From contig CACGWH010000005.1 of NCBI GenBank assembly GCA_902576765.1, forward strand, positions 1 to 64,000: a DNA stretch of 64,000 bases, in the 5' to 3' direction. Below, one piece after another: positions 9,556 through 19,341 of the stretch. Position 1 is the first letter of the stretch; every line of letters starts with the position of its first letter. The translations under genes and the position numbers were made by a program. The DNA is from an uncultured Pelagibacteraceae bacterium (GTDB lineage: Bacteria > Pseudomonadota > Alphaproteobacteria > Pelagibacterales > Pelagibacteraceae). The notes beneath the pieces are model-generated. The model did not search any database. It saw only the letters and a program-made list of their open reading frames with translations, and was not told the origin of the DNA.

Positions 9556-10068
9556 TTAATTTACCGCTAAAATAACCTCTTCTCCTATTGTAAAATCTAT
9601 TAATTCCTCTGTCGAAATATCAAGAGTTTCTATCGCGCCGTTAAAATCTTTATTTTTTGCATAAAGTATTTTGTCTTGACCAACACTAATATCTTTATAG
9701 CCAAACCAATTTTTATTCTCAATTTCCTTGCTTAAATTTCCATAGGTAACTTTGGCAAATTTATATATTTCATTTTCATTTATTGCAGCATCCATAGTTT
9801 CTAATCGGATCCCAACAATTTTTGATTGATAAACAAAGACATGGATGTAAGAATTTTCTAAGTTACTTTTTGGACAATAATCTGCGGCATAACCCACGTA
9901 TTGAACAGTATTCCATTCATCAAAATTTTCTTCTGAGTATCCATCAATAATAAAAAAAGTTTTTTTTGCGCTTGAAACCTTAGTGCCTGTTAATTTAAGT
10001 GCATCACAAGCTAAAGAGTTGTTGGTAAATAAAATAAAAACAAAAATTATAATAAAATTTTTATTCAT
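9556..10068 (-). CDS. Hypothetical secreted protein in minor-pilin operon
   Basis: Track ORF starts at 10167, but a signal peptide begins at MNKNFIIIFVFILFTNNSLAC (10068), which also removes the overlap with the upstream gene. Confidence 0.65.
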   Translation of the reverse strand: MNKNFIIIFVFILFTNNSLACDALKLTGTKVSSAKKTFFIIDGYSEENFDEWNTVQYVGYAADYCPKSNLENSYIHVFVYQSKIVGIRLETMDAAINENEIYKFAKVTYGNLSKEIENKNWFGYKDISVGQDKILYAKNKDFNGAIETLDISTEELIDFTIGEEVILAVN

Positions 10069-10138
10069 AAAAATATTATAAAATTTTGAGTTAATCTTTA
10101 AAAGATTCTTTTTATATAAATTACTTATTTTGAGCATA

Positions 10139-10984
10139 TTAATTTGGCAAAACAACCACAGATTCAAGGGCTACTAGGATATCTGGTGTCTTTCCATCAA
10201 TTTCAGCCCAACCTTCAGCAGTAAAACCCGAGCCAATTTCACTGCTACTTTTTGAGTGGCTTTTATCCATCATATAGCCACAGCCATAAATCTTATACGC
10301 GGTACCTGTTGATTGGGTATTAGTAGTAGTTTTTTTTAAACTAGCTCCTGCACCACGAAAACTTGCACTCCCAATATTAACGATAAAATACTCATACCTG
10401 AATCTATCCATATGGGCCTTTTCTTTTGTAATGGTGTCTGCATCAGTTAAATTATCAAGAGAAGAATCCGTAAAAACTTGTTGTATTAATGATCCAAAGT
10501 TTAAATTTACTGCATGGATCGAAACTGCCAATGTATTTGAATGATTAGTGCCATCTATTTCGACATTACTCTTTACAATATTTCTATAACTATTAAAGCA
10601 AGGAGTTTTTGTAACCACAGTTCTATTAGCAGGCAAATCTCTTTGATCAACATATCTTGACATTCCTTGAACTGCAGTAGTTTTCATTTGATTAACCATC
10701 AACTCCCAACTTGATTTTTCATCTTCAGTCATTCCTGTAGTGTCTTCAGACTCAACTGTTGCTGTTGAAATCCAAGGACCCATATTTTGGTTGATTAAAT
10801 ATTTTTCTCCTTCAAGCAAAGCAGTCTCAGCTACATAAAAAGTTTGCTGGTATTCATCACTTGAATTGTTACTTTGGTGGTCAGTTGATGAAATAACAAT
10901 AAGCGCACCTCCCATCAAAGACATTACAAGTAAAAGTAAAAGTGACAAAACTAATGCAAATCCTTTTTCATTTTTACGTTTCAT
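10139..10984 (-). CDS. pilX: PilX-like minor pilin/assembly protein
   Basis: MKRKNEKG^FALVLSLLLLLVMSLMGGALIVIS leader-type N-terminus; lies between pilW-like and pilY1-like genes. Confidence 0.75.
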   Translation of the reverse strand: MKRKNEKGFALVLSLLLLLVMSLMGGALIVISSTDHQSNNSSDEYQQTFYVAETALLEGEKYLINQNMGPWISTATVESEDTTGMTEDEKSSWELMVNQMKTTAVQGMSRYVDQRDLPANRTVVTKTPCFNSYRNIVKSNVEIDGTNHSNTLAVSIHAVNLNFGSLIQQVFTDSSLDNLTDADTITKEKAHMDRFRYEYFIVNIGSASFRGAGASLKKTTTNTQSTGTAYKIYGCGYMMDKSHSKSSSEIGSGFTAEGWAEIDGKTPDILVALESVVVLPN

Positions 10985-10986
10985 AA

Positions 10987-11910
10987 TTATATCCCGCCCA
11001 GTATATTTCTCGTATGGATAGTAACAACAACTGAGTCTCTCAATTTAGTATCATCGAAATTTTGTCCTCTATCTCCCAAACCTTTTACGTAACGAGGTTT
11101 GTCTGCTGTCGATTTAAATTTATAGAAATTACTTTTTGATCTAAAAGTAATTATTAGATCGACTGCTCTAATTTTATAAAGATTGTCTCTGGCTGCAATA
11201 TTTTCACCCGGACGAGGCAATGGATTAAGTACTCTGCCTTCAGAATCCAGTGGAACAAATTCCATATCCACTATGTGATCACGAATTTTTTGTCCAACAT
11301 AACATTCTGTACAATCATCTACCCAAGTACCACTGTCAGAGTCTATTGGTTGAGACCAGCTTCTAAGAGATTTATATGCAGCATACCTTTGTCCATCGCC
11401 GTCAGTTATTGGTGCAGCATAATAGGTAATTTTATATCTCTTATATGGTTGGGTTGTATCATTTTGATTAAAATCATCATAAACTATATGTATCCTGTCA
11501 CAACATTTACTACCTTCGTCCGGGTGACCTTGAATTTCTATTTTATTAGTATTTGAACCTTCCGATGGTCCTAAAGCACTATCACCTTTTTCTATAATTA
11601 TTGGATCATGACTTTCTGCAATAGTAGTATTACCACCTACAAACTGTAAATAACTTCTGTTAGGAAAACCAAGTGTGTTATTTCCTAAAATATATCTAAA
11701 ACCAGCCATTCTAATATCTCTCATCATCATTTCCACAATGTCTCTACCAGATCGACTAATTTTTGCCCTCTCCGTTACTTGGCTGTAGCTATTATTAACA
11801 ACTGAATAAGTAGTATAAATTGCTCCCATCATTATCGATGAAATAACAACTCCAATAAGCATCTCTAAAAGAGTTAAACCTGCAATATTTTTAAATCTAT
11901 TTTTTTTCAT
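10987..11910 (-). CDS. pilW: PilW-like minor pilin
   Basis: N-methylation motif AGLTLLEMLIGVVISSIMMGAIYTTY; RDIRMAGF motif typical of PilW. Confidence 0.8.
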   Translation of the reverse strand: MKKNRFKNIAGLTLLEMLIGVVISSIMMGAIYTTYSVVNNSYSQVTERAKISRSGRDIVEMMMRDIRMAGFRYILGNNTLGFPNRSYLQFVGGNTTIAESHDPIIIEKGDSALGPSEGSNTNKIEIQGHPDEGSKCCDRIHIVYDDFNQNDTTQPYKRYKITYYAAPITDGDGQRYAAYKSLRSWSQPIDSDSGTWVDDCTECYVGQKIRDHIVDMEFVPLDSEGRVLNPLPRPGENIAARDNLYKIRAVDLIITFRSKSNFYKFKSTADKPRYVKGLGDRGQNFDDTKLRDSVVVTIHTRNILGGI

Positions 11911-12617
11911 TTTCTTGTGTTGTAATCAGCTTGAAAGTATAAAAACTTTCTTTTTTTTCCATTATTTAAATTAAATTGAATTCTTCCAATATACATTCCG
12001 TTATCATTAATTCGGGCGTCAGTATAATTTTGACAGGTATCATCCCATCTACAAATTTTATACATTTTTATTTTTTTGATATCTCTATCACCTCTACATT
12101 TTAAATAACGATCCTCACCTAATATTGCCATCCATTTCTGCTCTTTATTTTGTGGACCATCTGAAAATTGTGAGTCGTAAATACTAGTTGGCGCACTTGG
12201 TGAATTTCCTTGCTCTTGTGAATTTTCTTGTTGTTGTGTTGAGCCAGTATCAGCGGTAGCCATATTTGAAGACCCACATGCTCCCGTAAAAAATGCCGTA
12301 TTATCTTTAGCTAAATGATCCGTAAATTTTCTTGCATTATCATTTTCTTCACCATTAACTCTTACAGTCCCATCAATGTCTATAACAACTTTATCTTGGA
12401 ATGGATTTACATTGAAAACAGATTCTCTATGACCAATAATATCCTCAGCAATCATGCTAACCAAATAATTTGCTTTAGTTCTTTCTCCAGATGTATCAAT
12501 TGATTGTACTGAATAATTTACCATTTGAAGTATAGCAATAAAACCAATGCCAACAATTGCTGTTGAAATAAGTCCTTCTAAAATTGTTAAACCTAAAATA
12601 TTTTTTATTTTTTTCAT
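11907..12617 (-). CDS. pilV: PilV-like minor pilin
   Basis: MKKIKNILGLTILEGLISTAIVGIGFIAILQMV; position in operon. Confidence 0.7.
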   Translation of the reverse strand: MKKIKNILGLTILEGLISTAIVGIGFIAILQMVNYSVQSIDTSGERTKANYLVSMIAEDIIGHRESVFNVNPFQDKVVIDIDGTVRVNGEENDNARKFTDHLAKDNTAFFTGACGSSNMATADTGSTQQQENSQEQGNSPSAPTSIYDSQFSDGPQNKEQKWMAILGEDRYLKCRGDRDIKKIKMYKICRWDDTCQNYTDARINDNGMYIGRIQFNLNNGKKRKFLYFQADYNTRK

Positions 12618-12618
12618 A

Positions 12619-13335
12619 TTATTGCATAACCCATTCTAACTTTTTACTGCTCCATTTGTCTAAAGTTATTTCTCCAAATCTAGTCCAATCTAAAGAATAC
12701 ATCAAATTATCTTCTGAGTCAGTAGGTTCACCAGTCGCGCTAAGTTGACATTCATTGTCACCATCTCTTTTACATATTATTAAACTTTCATCGACTGCAG
12801 TATCATTGCCTGCACCACTGAGTAAATCTCCAGCTCCACTAAACCACCGAGCATTTTTTGCAAAGCATACTGCAGAATCAGATTTTAGATTAGTAGTAAT
12901 ATCATTGAATGTTACTGACTGAACTTCGATATCATTTGCCGTTGAACCATCAACATCCCAATAATCTGTTGTAGTCATATCACATCTTGAAGATATAGTC
13001 GTGTTCCAAGCACTATCACCATCATTAATTTTTTGAGCAAGAGTATCCGTTTTCATACCTCTAGTTGTAAGAGTAACATTATCATCATTTACACCAATGA
13101 GAACTTGCACAAATGCAAATTGACCTCTTTGGACCTGAGCATTAATACCCTCAAATATTTTTTTTGCTTTAAGTGCATCAGTTCTTACCTCTCTACTTTG
13201 TTTCCAGCTTGAGAACTTTGGATATGCTGCAGCAGATATGACGCCGATGATTGCTAGAACAACGATCAACTCTAGTATATTAAAACCTTTAATGTTCTTT
13301 TCCTGCACCTGCATCAATTTTTCCTGCTTTAACAA
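12619..13335 (-). CDS. Type IV pilin-like protein (prepilin N-terminus)
   Basis: 'IKG^FNILELIVVLAIIGVISAAAYPKF'; start may be the internal Met (MQVQEKNIKG). Confidence 0.8.
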   Translation of the reverse strand: MLKQEKLMQVQEKNIKGFNILELIVVLAIIGVISAAAYPKFSSWKQSREVRTDALKAKKIFEGINAQVQRGQFAFVQVLIGVNDDNVTLTTRGMKTDTLAQKINDGDSAWNTTISSRCDMTTTDYWDVDGSTANDIEVQSVTFNDITTNLKSDSAVCFAKNARWFSGAGDLLSGAGNDTAVDESLIICKRDGDNECQLSATGEPTDSEDNLMYSLDWTRFGEITLDKWSSKKLEWVMQ

Positions 13336-14302
13336 GTTCTTCTAATGATTTCTGCATCGTTATCATTCCTTCTTTGACAGCAGTTTGCATGATGCTTGGG
13401 ATTTGATGAATTTTCGACTCTCTTATTAAGTTTTGAATTGGGGCTGTACACTTCATCACCTCAAAAGCACCACAACGACCCTGGCCATCTTTTGTTTTTA
13501 AAAGTCTTTGAGTAACAACCATCTTTAACGACGTTGAAATTTGTGCTCGAATTTGAGCTTGTTGCTCTGGTGGAAACACGTCGATAATCCTGTTGATAGT
13601 ATTTGGTGCACCACTTGTGTGCAATGTTCCAAAAACCAGGTGACCTGTTTCTGCAGCAGTTAAAGCTAATGAAACTGTTTCTAAATCTCTCATCTCACCA
13701 ACTAGAATTACATCTGGATCTTCTCGAAGTGCCGCTTTTAATGCACTTGCAAAAGTTTTGGTTTGTTTACCTACTTCTCTATGAGAGACAATGCTTTTTA
13801 CATCTTTATGAATAAATTCAACTGGGTCTTCAACAGTAATAATGTTTGCAGTTCTGGTTTTATTAATTTCATTTATGATGGCTGCAAGGGTTGTTGATTT
13901 ACCAGATCCTGTTGGACCTGTAACAAGAACAAGACCTTTATGCATATCAATAATATCATATAATACCTGTGGTAAATCGAACTGACCCATTTCAGGAATA
14001 ACACTTTCTACTCTTCTTAGTACTGCAGCAGGACCTGTGATAGTTTTATAAAAGTTAGCTCTAAATCTTAATCCACTAAGAGTAACAGAAGAGTCTAACT
14101 CATGTGTTTCTGTAAACCTTTTCATTTCAACTTCATTACAATTAGTTGATAATAAATCTTGAAGATCTTGAGCTTTAACAATTACTTCTGGGATTTTATG
14201 AATTTCTCCTGTTTGTCTGAATGCTAATGGCCACCCGCTTCTAATATGGAAATCTGAAATTTTCTTATTATTTTTAGCTAGCTCTTCTAATTTTTCAAAC
14301 AT
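13289..14302 (-). CDS. pilT: Twitching motility ATPase PilT
   Basis: Walker A GPTGSGKSTT, 'AALREDPDVILVGEMRDLETVSLALTAAETGHLVFGTLHT'. Confidence 0.95.
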   Translation of the reverse strand: MFEKLEELAKNNKKISDFHIRSGWPLAFRQTGEIHKIPEVIVKAQDLQDLLSTNCNEVEMKRFTETHELDSSVTLSGLRFRANFYKTITGPAAVLRRVESVIPEMGQFDLPQVLYDIIDMHKGLVLVTGPTGSGKSTTLAAIINEINKTRTANIITVEDPVEFIHKDVKSIVSHREVGKQTKTFASALKAALREDPDVILVGEMRDLETVSLALTAAETGHLVFGTLHTSGAPNTINRIIDVFPPEQQAQIRAQISTSLKMVVTQRLLKTKDGQGRCGAFEVMKCTAPIQNLIRESKIHQIPSIMQTAVKEGMITMQKSLEELVKAGKIDAGAGKEH

Positions 14303-14341
14303 ATTAAATTTTATCTAGAAATTTGTATAAAAAACAAGATT

Positions 14342-14423
14342 ATACCTTTTTCTATAAACACAAAGGTATCAAAATGCCCAATATGGTTGGAAAATCTAAT
14401 AATTTCAGACCAAATTTGGGCAT
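14342..14423. repeat. Two successive inverted repeats in the pilT/autotransporter divergent intergenic region
   Basis: ATACCTTT (14342-14349)/AAAGGTAT (14362-14369); ATGCCCAA-ta-TGGT (14374-14387)/ACCA-aat-TTGGGCAT (14409-14423). Confidence 0.6.
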
Positions 14424-14465
14424 AATTCTTGATGAATAAAATTTATAATGATTTAAAAAATCTCA

Positions 14466-16256
14466 ATGAATAGAATAAAGATTATTCTAATTAATCTGTT
14501 GTTGTTAACATATATTAGCATCTCATATGCTGCTGATGTAGATGAGGATACAACCTTCTCAACAACTGCAACAGCTCAACAAGTAGTTACTGAAAATGAT
14601 GTTGATATTATCATAACCAATAATGCTTCCATAACTAGAACTGGTCAAAAAGCAATTAAAAATACTGACGATGAAGTAACAGGTACTACCATTACAATAC
14701 ACTCTGGTTCATCTGTAACATCTACAGGTAATAATACTATTTCAACTGAGGGAGGTGAATTAACAATAACTAACTCGGGAACAATTCAAGCTTTAGGTGC
14801 TAGTGGTGCTAACTCAAAAGCAATTAATATTAGCAACTCTGATGGAGGAGTAACAATTACAAACAACAGCGGTGGAATAATCGCATCTCCTGGAAACACT
14901 ATTCTTGGAAATGCAGGCACTGGTGGAGATAACACAACAATTGAAAATAGTGGTCAAATAACATCAACCAATACTTCTTCTTCAAGTAGTGCAATAATTT
15001 ACAAGGACAATGATACTGGTAATACTATTACAAATAATGCAGGGGGAGAAATAACCAGTAAAGGTACTAAATCAACTATAATAGTTGGTGCAAGCTCTAC
15101 AATAACTAACAGTGGAACAATAAAAAATAATAAATCTGTTAGTAAAAATGCGATCCAACTTAAAGGAGATAACAATACAGTAACCTTAAAAGATGAGGGA
15201 ATAGTAGTAGGTATTATTAAAGCTGCAAATGGTACAACAGGAAATACATTAAAAATTAATCACGGAGTTGGAAAAAGTTATTATTATAATACAGGTGGTG
15301 ATTTTACTTTACAGGACTTAGACGGTAATCAAATTGTTAATGGATCTGCAGGTTCTGTTGGTCAAGGTGGGAGTGAAATTCTGGATGATGTACTGGGAAG
15401 AAAATCTTTAAACTTAAGACAATCGTTTGCAAGATACAAAAGCACAAAAGAAGATTTAGGTAAGCCACAAAGTTGGGGTGAAATTAATTTTTCTACATTT
15501 AAAAAAAAACAAAATAGTCAAAATTTATCTCTTGGTTTAAACTCTGCAGATTTATCAATTAATTTAATGTATCCTAATCAAGATAAAGATTTTATCTTAT
15601 CTTTAGGTACTGGAAGTCAAAAATTCACTAAAGATCATAGCATTAATAGATATTCTGTTCATTCAGGATTTCTTTTTAAAGATAACCCAATTTTAAATAT
15701 GTTCGGTGATGAAAGTTTTGTTTTAGGTGGAATTAATTTACAAACTAGTGAAAGAGAAATTTTAACTAACACAAGATCCTCTGGTAAATTAAGTATTGGA
15801 GACAATTATGAAACTTATGATCTTCTTGCTGGTACAAAGATAAATAATGATTTTTTAATTCCCAATATTGGGGCTACAGTTGGTTTATCTTATACACCTA
15901 GTCATAATGAAAGTGATTATTATAGTTGGGATAATAAAGGTGTTAGTAATTTATCTGTATACCTTGATGATAGCTATAAATTAAATTTAGGAAATAATTA
16001 TCAAATTAATTTAGGATGGATTGTCGATGTAAGAAAAATGGTTTTAGGTAAAGATCAAGATTATGAAATTAATGGCACAGCTGCAACTTTTTCACAAGAT
16101 GCTGATACAACACAAGAAGTAACTCTAGCAACCAACCTTGGTTTTGATAAAAAAATAACTGATGACCATTTTTTTAAGTTTAATTTAGATAGCACTATAA
16201 GCACACAAGAACTGACAAGTTTTACCGGAAATTTCGCATACAAATTTGCCTTTTGA
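14466..16256 (+). CDS. Autotransporter-like outer membrane protein with Asn/Thr-rich beta-helix-like passenger
   Basis: Signal peptide; repeated 'TITNSGTI/TITNNAGGEI' passenger; barrel-like C-terminus ending in Phe (FTGNFAYKFAF). Confidence 0.8.
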   Translation: MNRIKIILINLLLLTYISISYAADVDEDTTFSTTATAQQVVTENDVDIIITNNASITRTGQKAIKNTDDEVTGTTITIHSGSSVTSTGNNTISTEGGELTITNSGTIQALGASGANSKAINISNSDGGVTITNNSGGIIASPGNTILGNAGTGGDNTTIENSGQITSTNTSSSSSAIIYKDNDTGNTITNNAGGEITSKGTKSTIIVGASSTITNSGTIKNNKSVSKNAIQLKGDNNTVTLKDEGIVVGIIKAANGTTGNTLKINHGVGKSYYYNTGGDFTLQDLDGNQIVNGSAGSVGQGGSEILDDVLGRKSLNLRQSFARYKSTKEDLGKPQSWGEINFSTFKKKQNSQNLSLGLNSADLSINLMYPNQDKDFILSLGTGSQKFTKDHSINRYSVHSGFLFKDNPILNMFGDESFVLGGINLQTSEREILTNTRSSGKLSIGDNYETYDLLAGTKINNDFLIPNIGATVGLSYTPSHNESDYYSWDNKGVSNLSVYLDDSYKLNLGNNYQINLGWIVDVRKMVLGKDQDYEINGTAATFSQDADTTQEVTLATNLGFDKKITDDHFFKFNLDSTISTQELTSFTGNFAYKFAF

Positions 16257-16320
16257 CCAATAACCAATTTTGGGTACATTTGAGGATGAATTAGAAAAAG
16301 ATTCATGTAAAAAAACTCAA

Positions 16321-18648
16321 ATGTCTTTGATAAAAAAAATACTATTAATATTTTTTCTATTATTTCCTATATCCAAATCTTTTGGAGATATATATCGAGT
16401 AACTGAAGTCACTTTTAATCAAAAGCAAACAATTAACACTCAAGGTGATGAAGATGCAGGTACTCTATCTGATAATACTGATTTTGGACTTGCAGCTGGT
16501 ATAGAGTTCAACGCAGATGGAACTAAAATGTTTGTAAGTTTTGCCCAAACTGATCCTGATAGTAAAGATCTTACTCGAGTTATAAATACCTACGATTTAA
16601 GTACCCCATACGATGTTTCAACAGAAACTTTCGCTGGTGATAGTGAAAGGTGTGAATTTGAAGTTGATAGTGGAGATCACAGTCATCAAATATATGACTT
16701 AGAATTAAGTAGTGATGGAATGAAAATACTTTTAGTTACTAGAGTTAGACACTCTAGTGCAGATCACGATAAGGCTTATGTATTAGATTTAACTACTGCT
16801 TATGATATCTCTACTTGTAGTAGAAGTTCAGCAACTACAGATATCGACAGTGATACTTTTACAAGTGGAAGTAATGCTGGGGAACATGACGGTACAACTG
16901 AACATATGCTTCAAGGTATAGAAGTTAATGAAGATGGGAGTAAGGTATTTTTACTTTTTAATAATCGAAATTGTAATAGTGGCGAGGCTGGTGCAAGATT
17001 GTATGAGTATACACTTTCAACCCCATATGACTTAACTACGATGTCTCTTGTACTTAATGCAGGTATAAGATTTGATTGTCTTGAAACAGGTGGTGTAAAA
17101 AATGGTGCTGCAATGAGATTTAGCCCAAACGGGAAAAGACTGTTTATCACAAATCATGATACACAACAGAGAGGTGTTACTCAAATTTCACTAGCAATTG
17201 CTTATGATACATCTTCATTTAAAATGGATGGCAGAGTGGTTCTTGGTGGAGCATTTGATAATATGTCTGATGGTAATGATCAACCAAGAGGAATTGCATT
17301 TAATTCAAATGGCTTAAAAATGTATTTAACCAGTGATCGAACCCAAGGCAGTAAAGATGAGATATACGAATACGATTTGAATTGTCCATTTAATATAATT
17401 GAGGGAAATTGCTCTTTTACAACTAATAATTCTGATCGGACTGCAATAATTGAAGCTCAAATAGAAATTGCTAAAAAAACTATAGATCATTCAACTGATA
17501 CAGCTCTTAATAGACTTAAGTGGATTAGAAGAAATAAAGACAAACAGAATTTAACCAACTTAAATTTGAATATTAATTTTACTAATCAAAAATTAGCTTC
17601 ATTAACTGAAGTTGTTAGAACTTCTGCTGCTAAGAATAAATCAAAAGATAAAGATAAAGAAGAAGACCTTTTTTATTGGAGTGAAGGAAGTTTAGCAGTT
17701 GGAAGAATTGGCGATACCAGTATTTCATCTACAAAAAAAATTGGAACTGATGCTATTACTTTTGGTGTAGATAAATTTGTTAAAAATAATGAAATAAAAG
17801 GTCTAGCATTTAGAGTAGGGAGAAATAATGTTGATGTCGGAAGTGCTGGAAGTAATTTAGACACAGACACTTATAATATTACTTATTATGCTACCTCTCC
17901 TATAAAAGATGATACAAAATTTGTAGATACAATAGTTGGATTTGGAAAAATTCGGTCAAAATATTTAACTATTGCCAATAAAATTAGTCATACAGCAAAT
18001 AGAACTGGTCAACAGATTTATTTCACCCGTAAAATTAAAGATGAAATAAAAAAAAATAATTTTACATTAATTCCATCAGGACAGTTTGATTTTGGTCAAA
18101 CAATATTAAATGGTTATTCAGAAACAGGATTAACAGGAATAACTTTTGAAAAACAACATGTAAGGACGAGAAATTTAAGGGGCGCAATTGCTATAGTTGA
18201 AGATCTATCAAATGAAAATATTTCTTTTAAAAGACATGGAAAACTTGAATACTCTGCTGACCTTTCACGATCCTCAAATTTAGAATATAGATATAATTCT
18301 GGTAGCGATACAATTCATACAACTTTACACTCAGGTTCAATTCACAATTTAAAAGGTGAGATTGGTATTGATATAATTCTACCTAATAACTTTAGTGTAT
18401 TCTTTATTTATGAACGTAATCAAGCCCTAAACGTTGGACACACCGATAAAATTCATATTGCTATTGGATATTTACCTAACAAAGAGACAAATTATGTATT
18501 TTCAATAGATGGGTCTGATGAATTTAAATCAAATTATGTATTAAGTAAAAATATAAATGATTACTTAATTGATTTTAAATTAACAAATGATCTGATGACC
18601 CCGACAGACTATGATGAGGCCTCTTTTAATCTTATTCGAAAGTTTTAA
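16321..18648 (+). CDS. Outer-membrane autotransporter-like protein with beta-propeller-like repeats
   Basis: Track ORF starts at 16270; MSLIKKILLIFFLLFPISKSFGD at 16321 gives a signal peptide. Five repeats like 'GIEFNADGTKMFVSF...YDLSTPYDVST'; barrel-like C-terminus ending SFNLIRKF. Confidence 0.75.
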   Translation: MSLIKKILLIFFLLFPISKSFGDIYRVTEVTFNQKQTINTQGDEDAGTLSDNTDFGLAAGIEFNADGTKMFVSFAQTDPDSKDLTRVINTYDLSTPYDVSTETFAGDSERCEFEVDSGDHSHQIYDLELSSDGMKILLVTRVRHSSADHDKAYVLDLTTAYDISTCSRSSATTDIDSDTFTSGSNAGEHDGTTEHMLQGIEVNEDGSKVFLLFNNRNCNSGEAGARLYEYTLSTPYDLTTMSLVLNAGIRFDCLETGGVKNGAAMRFSPNGKRLFITNHDTQQRGVTQISLAIAYDTSSFKMDGRVVLGGAFDNMSDGNDQPRGIAFNSNGLKMYLTSDRTQGSKDEIYEYDLNCPFNIIEGNCSFTTNNSDRTAIIEAQIEIAKKTIDHSTDTALNRLKWIRRNKDKQNLTNLNLNINFTNQKLASLTEVVRTSAAKNKSKDKDKEEDLFYWSEGSLAVGRIGDTSISSTKKIGTDAITFGVDKFVKNNEIKGLAFRVGRNNVDVGSAGSNLDTDTYNITYYATSPIKDDTKFVDTIVGFGKIRSKYLTIANKISHTANRTGQQIYFTRKIKDEIKKNNFTLIPSGQFDFGQTILNGYSETGLTGITFEKQHVRTRNLRGAIAIVEDLSNENISFKRHGKLEYSADLSRSSNLEYRYNSGSDTIHTTLHSGSIHNLKGEIGIDIILPNNFSVFFIYERNQALNVGHTDKIHIAIGYLPNKETNYVFSIDGSDEFKSNYVLSKNINDYLIDFKLTNDLMTPTDYDEASFNLIRKF
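16498..17400 (+). repeat. In-gene repeats encoding five beta-propeller-like blades
   Basis: Protein repeats GIEFNADGTKMFVSF, LELSSDGMKILLVT, GIEVNEDGSKVFLLF, AMRFSPNGKRLFIT, GIAFNSNGLKMYLTS, several followed by YDLSTPYD-like strands. Confidence 0.7.
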
Positions 18649-18990
18649 TTAAAAAAAAATATAATAAATCACTAAAGCGAATAGAGAGTACTCAAGTACA
18701 GATTTAGCTAGTAAAAGATTTTTTTCACTGAATTTTGCAGCTAAAAATTTCTTTAAGAGATTAAAACCTATATGAACAAGTATTATTCCAACAACGATAC
18801 CTATAATTGTGTATTGAATTGAAAAGTTTTTATATCCAAAATAACAAGCTGCAATAAATGTCAGCCAAGAAACTTTTGATATTAATACTTTAAATATAAA
18901 ACCAGCTTTTTTACTAAAGACAGATTGTGTTTTAATAATCGAATACGACCAAACAATACCAATTAAAAAACTTAAATATTTTATAATCAT
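18649..18990 (-). CDS. Hypothetical small membrane protein
   Basis: 113 aa, multiple hydrophobic segments; overlaps the next gene by 4 bp. Confidence 0.6.
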   Translation of the reverse strand: MIIKYLSFLIGIVWSYSIIKTQSVFSKKAGFIFKVLISKVSWLTFIAACYFGYKNFSIQYTIIGIVVGIILVHIGFNLLKKFLAAKFSEKNLLLAKSVLEYSLFALVIYYIFF

Positions 18991-19331
18991 TCGATTACTT
19001 CAATTTCTTCTATAATACTTACTATTTTTGAGCCTTTAATGACTGCATTAACTCGAGCACATTCATAATAAGCAAATGAAGTTTCTTCGGCAATTGCTTT
19101 CATTTCTAAACATTTTGATCTGCCTGAAGTAAATAAATGTTCTGTTAGTTCTGGAGGATTACCTAGGTACATCATTAGACCAATTACCTCATCTTCTTTT
19201 TCAAAACCTGCTAATTCCTCTATTTTAGCTACCCTATCTCCAACACCGATCTCAAAATCTCTAAATGCTTCGTAGCCTTTATAAACAGCAAAAATTATTA
19301 TTAAATAAAGAACTATTTTAATCTTACTCAT
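18987..19331 (-). CDS. Hypothetical protein with N-terminal signal/TM
   Basis: 114 aa ORF in an operon-like arrangement. Confidence 0.6.
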   Translation of the reverse strand: MSKIKIVLYLIIIFAVYKGYEAFRDFEIGVGDRVAKIEELAGFEKEDEVIGLMMYLGNPPELTEHLFTSGRSKCLEMKAIAEETSFAYYECARVNAVIKGSKIVSIIEEIEVIE

Positions 19332-19341
19332 ATTTAATTCT

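Noticed and set aside
14580-15260. Repeat-rich region considered as a CRISPR or tandem DNA repeat
   Set aside because: Repeats are degenerate at DNA level and encode in-frame beta-helix-like protein motifs; no regular spacers.
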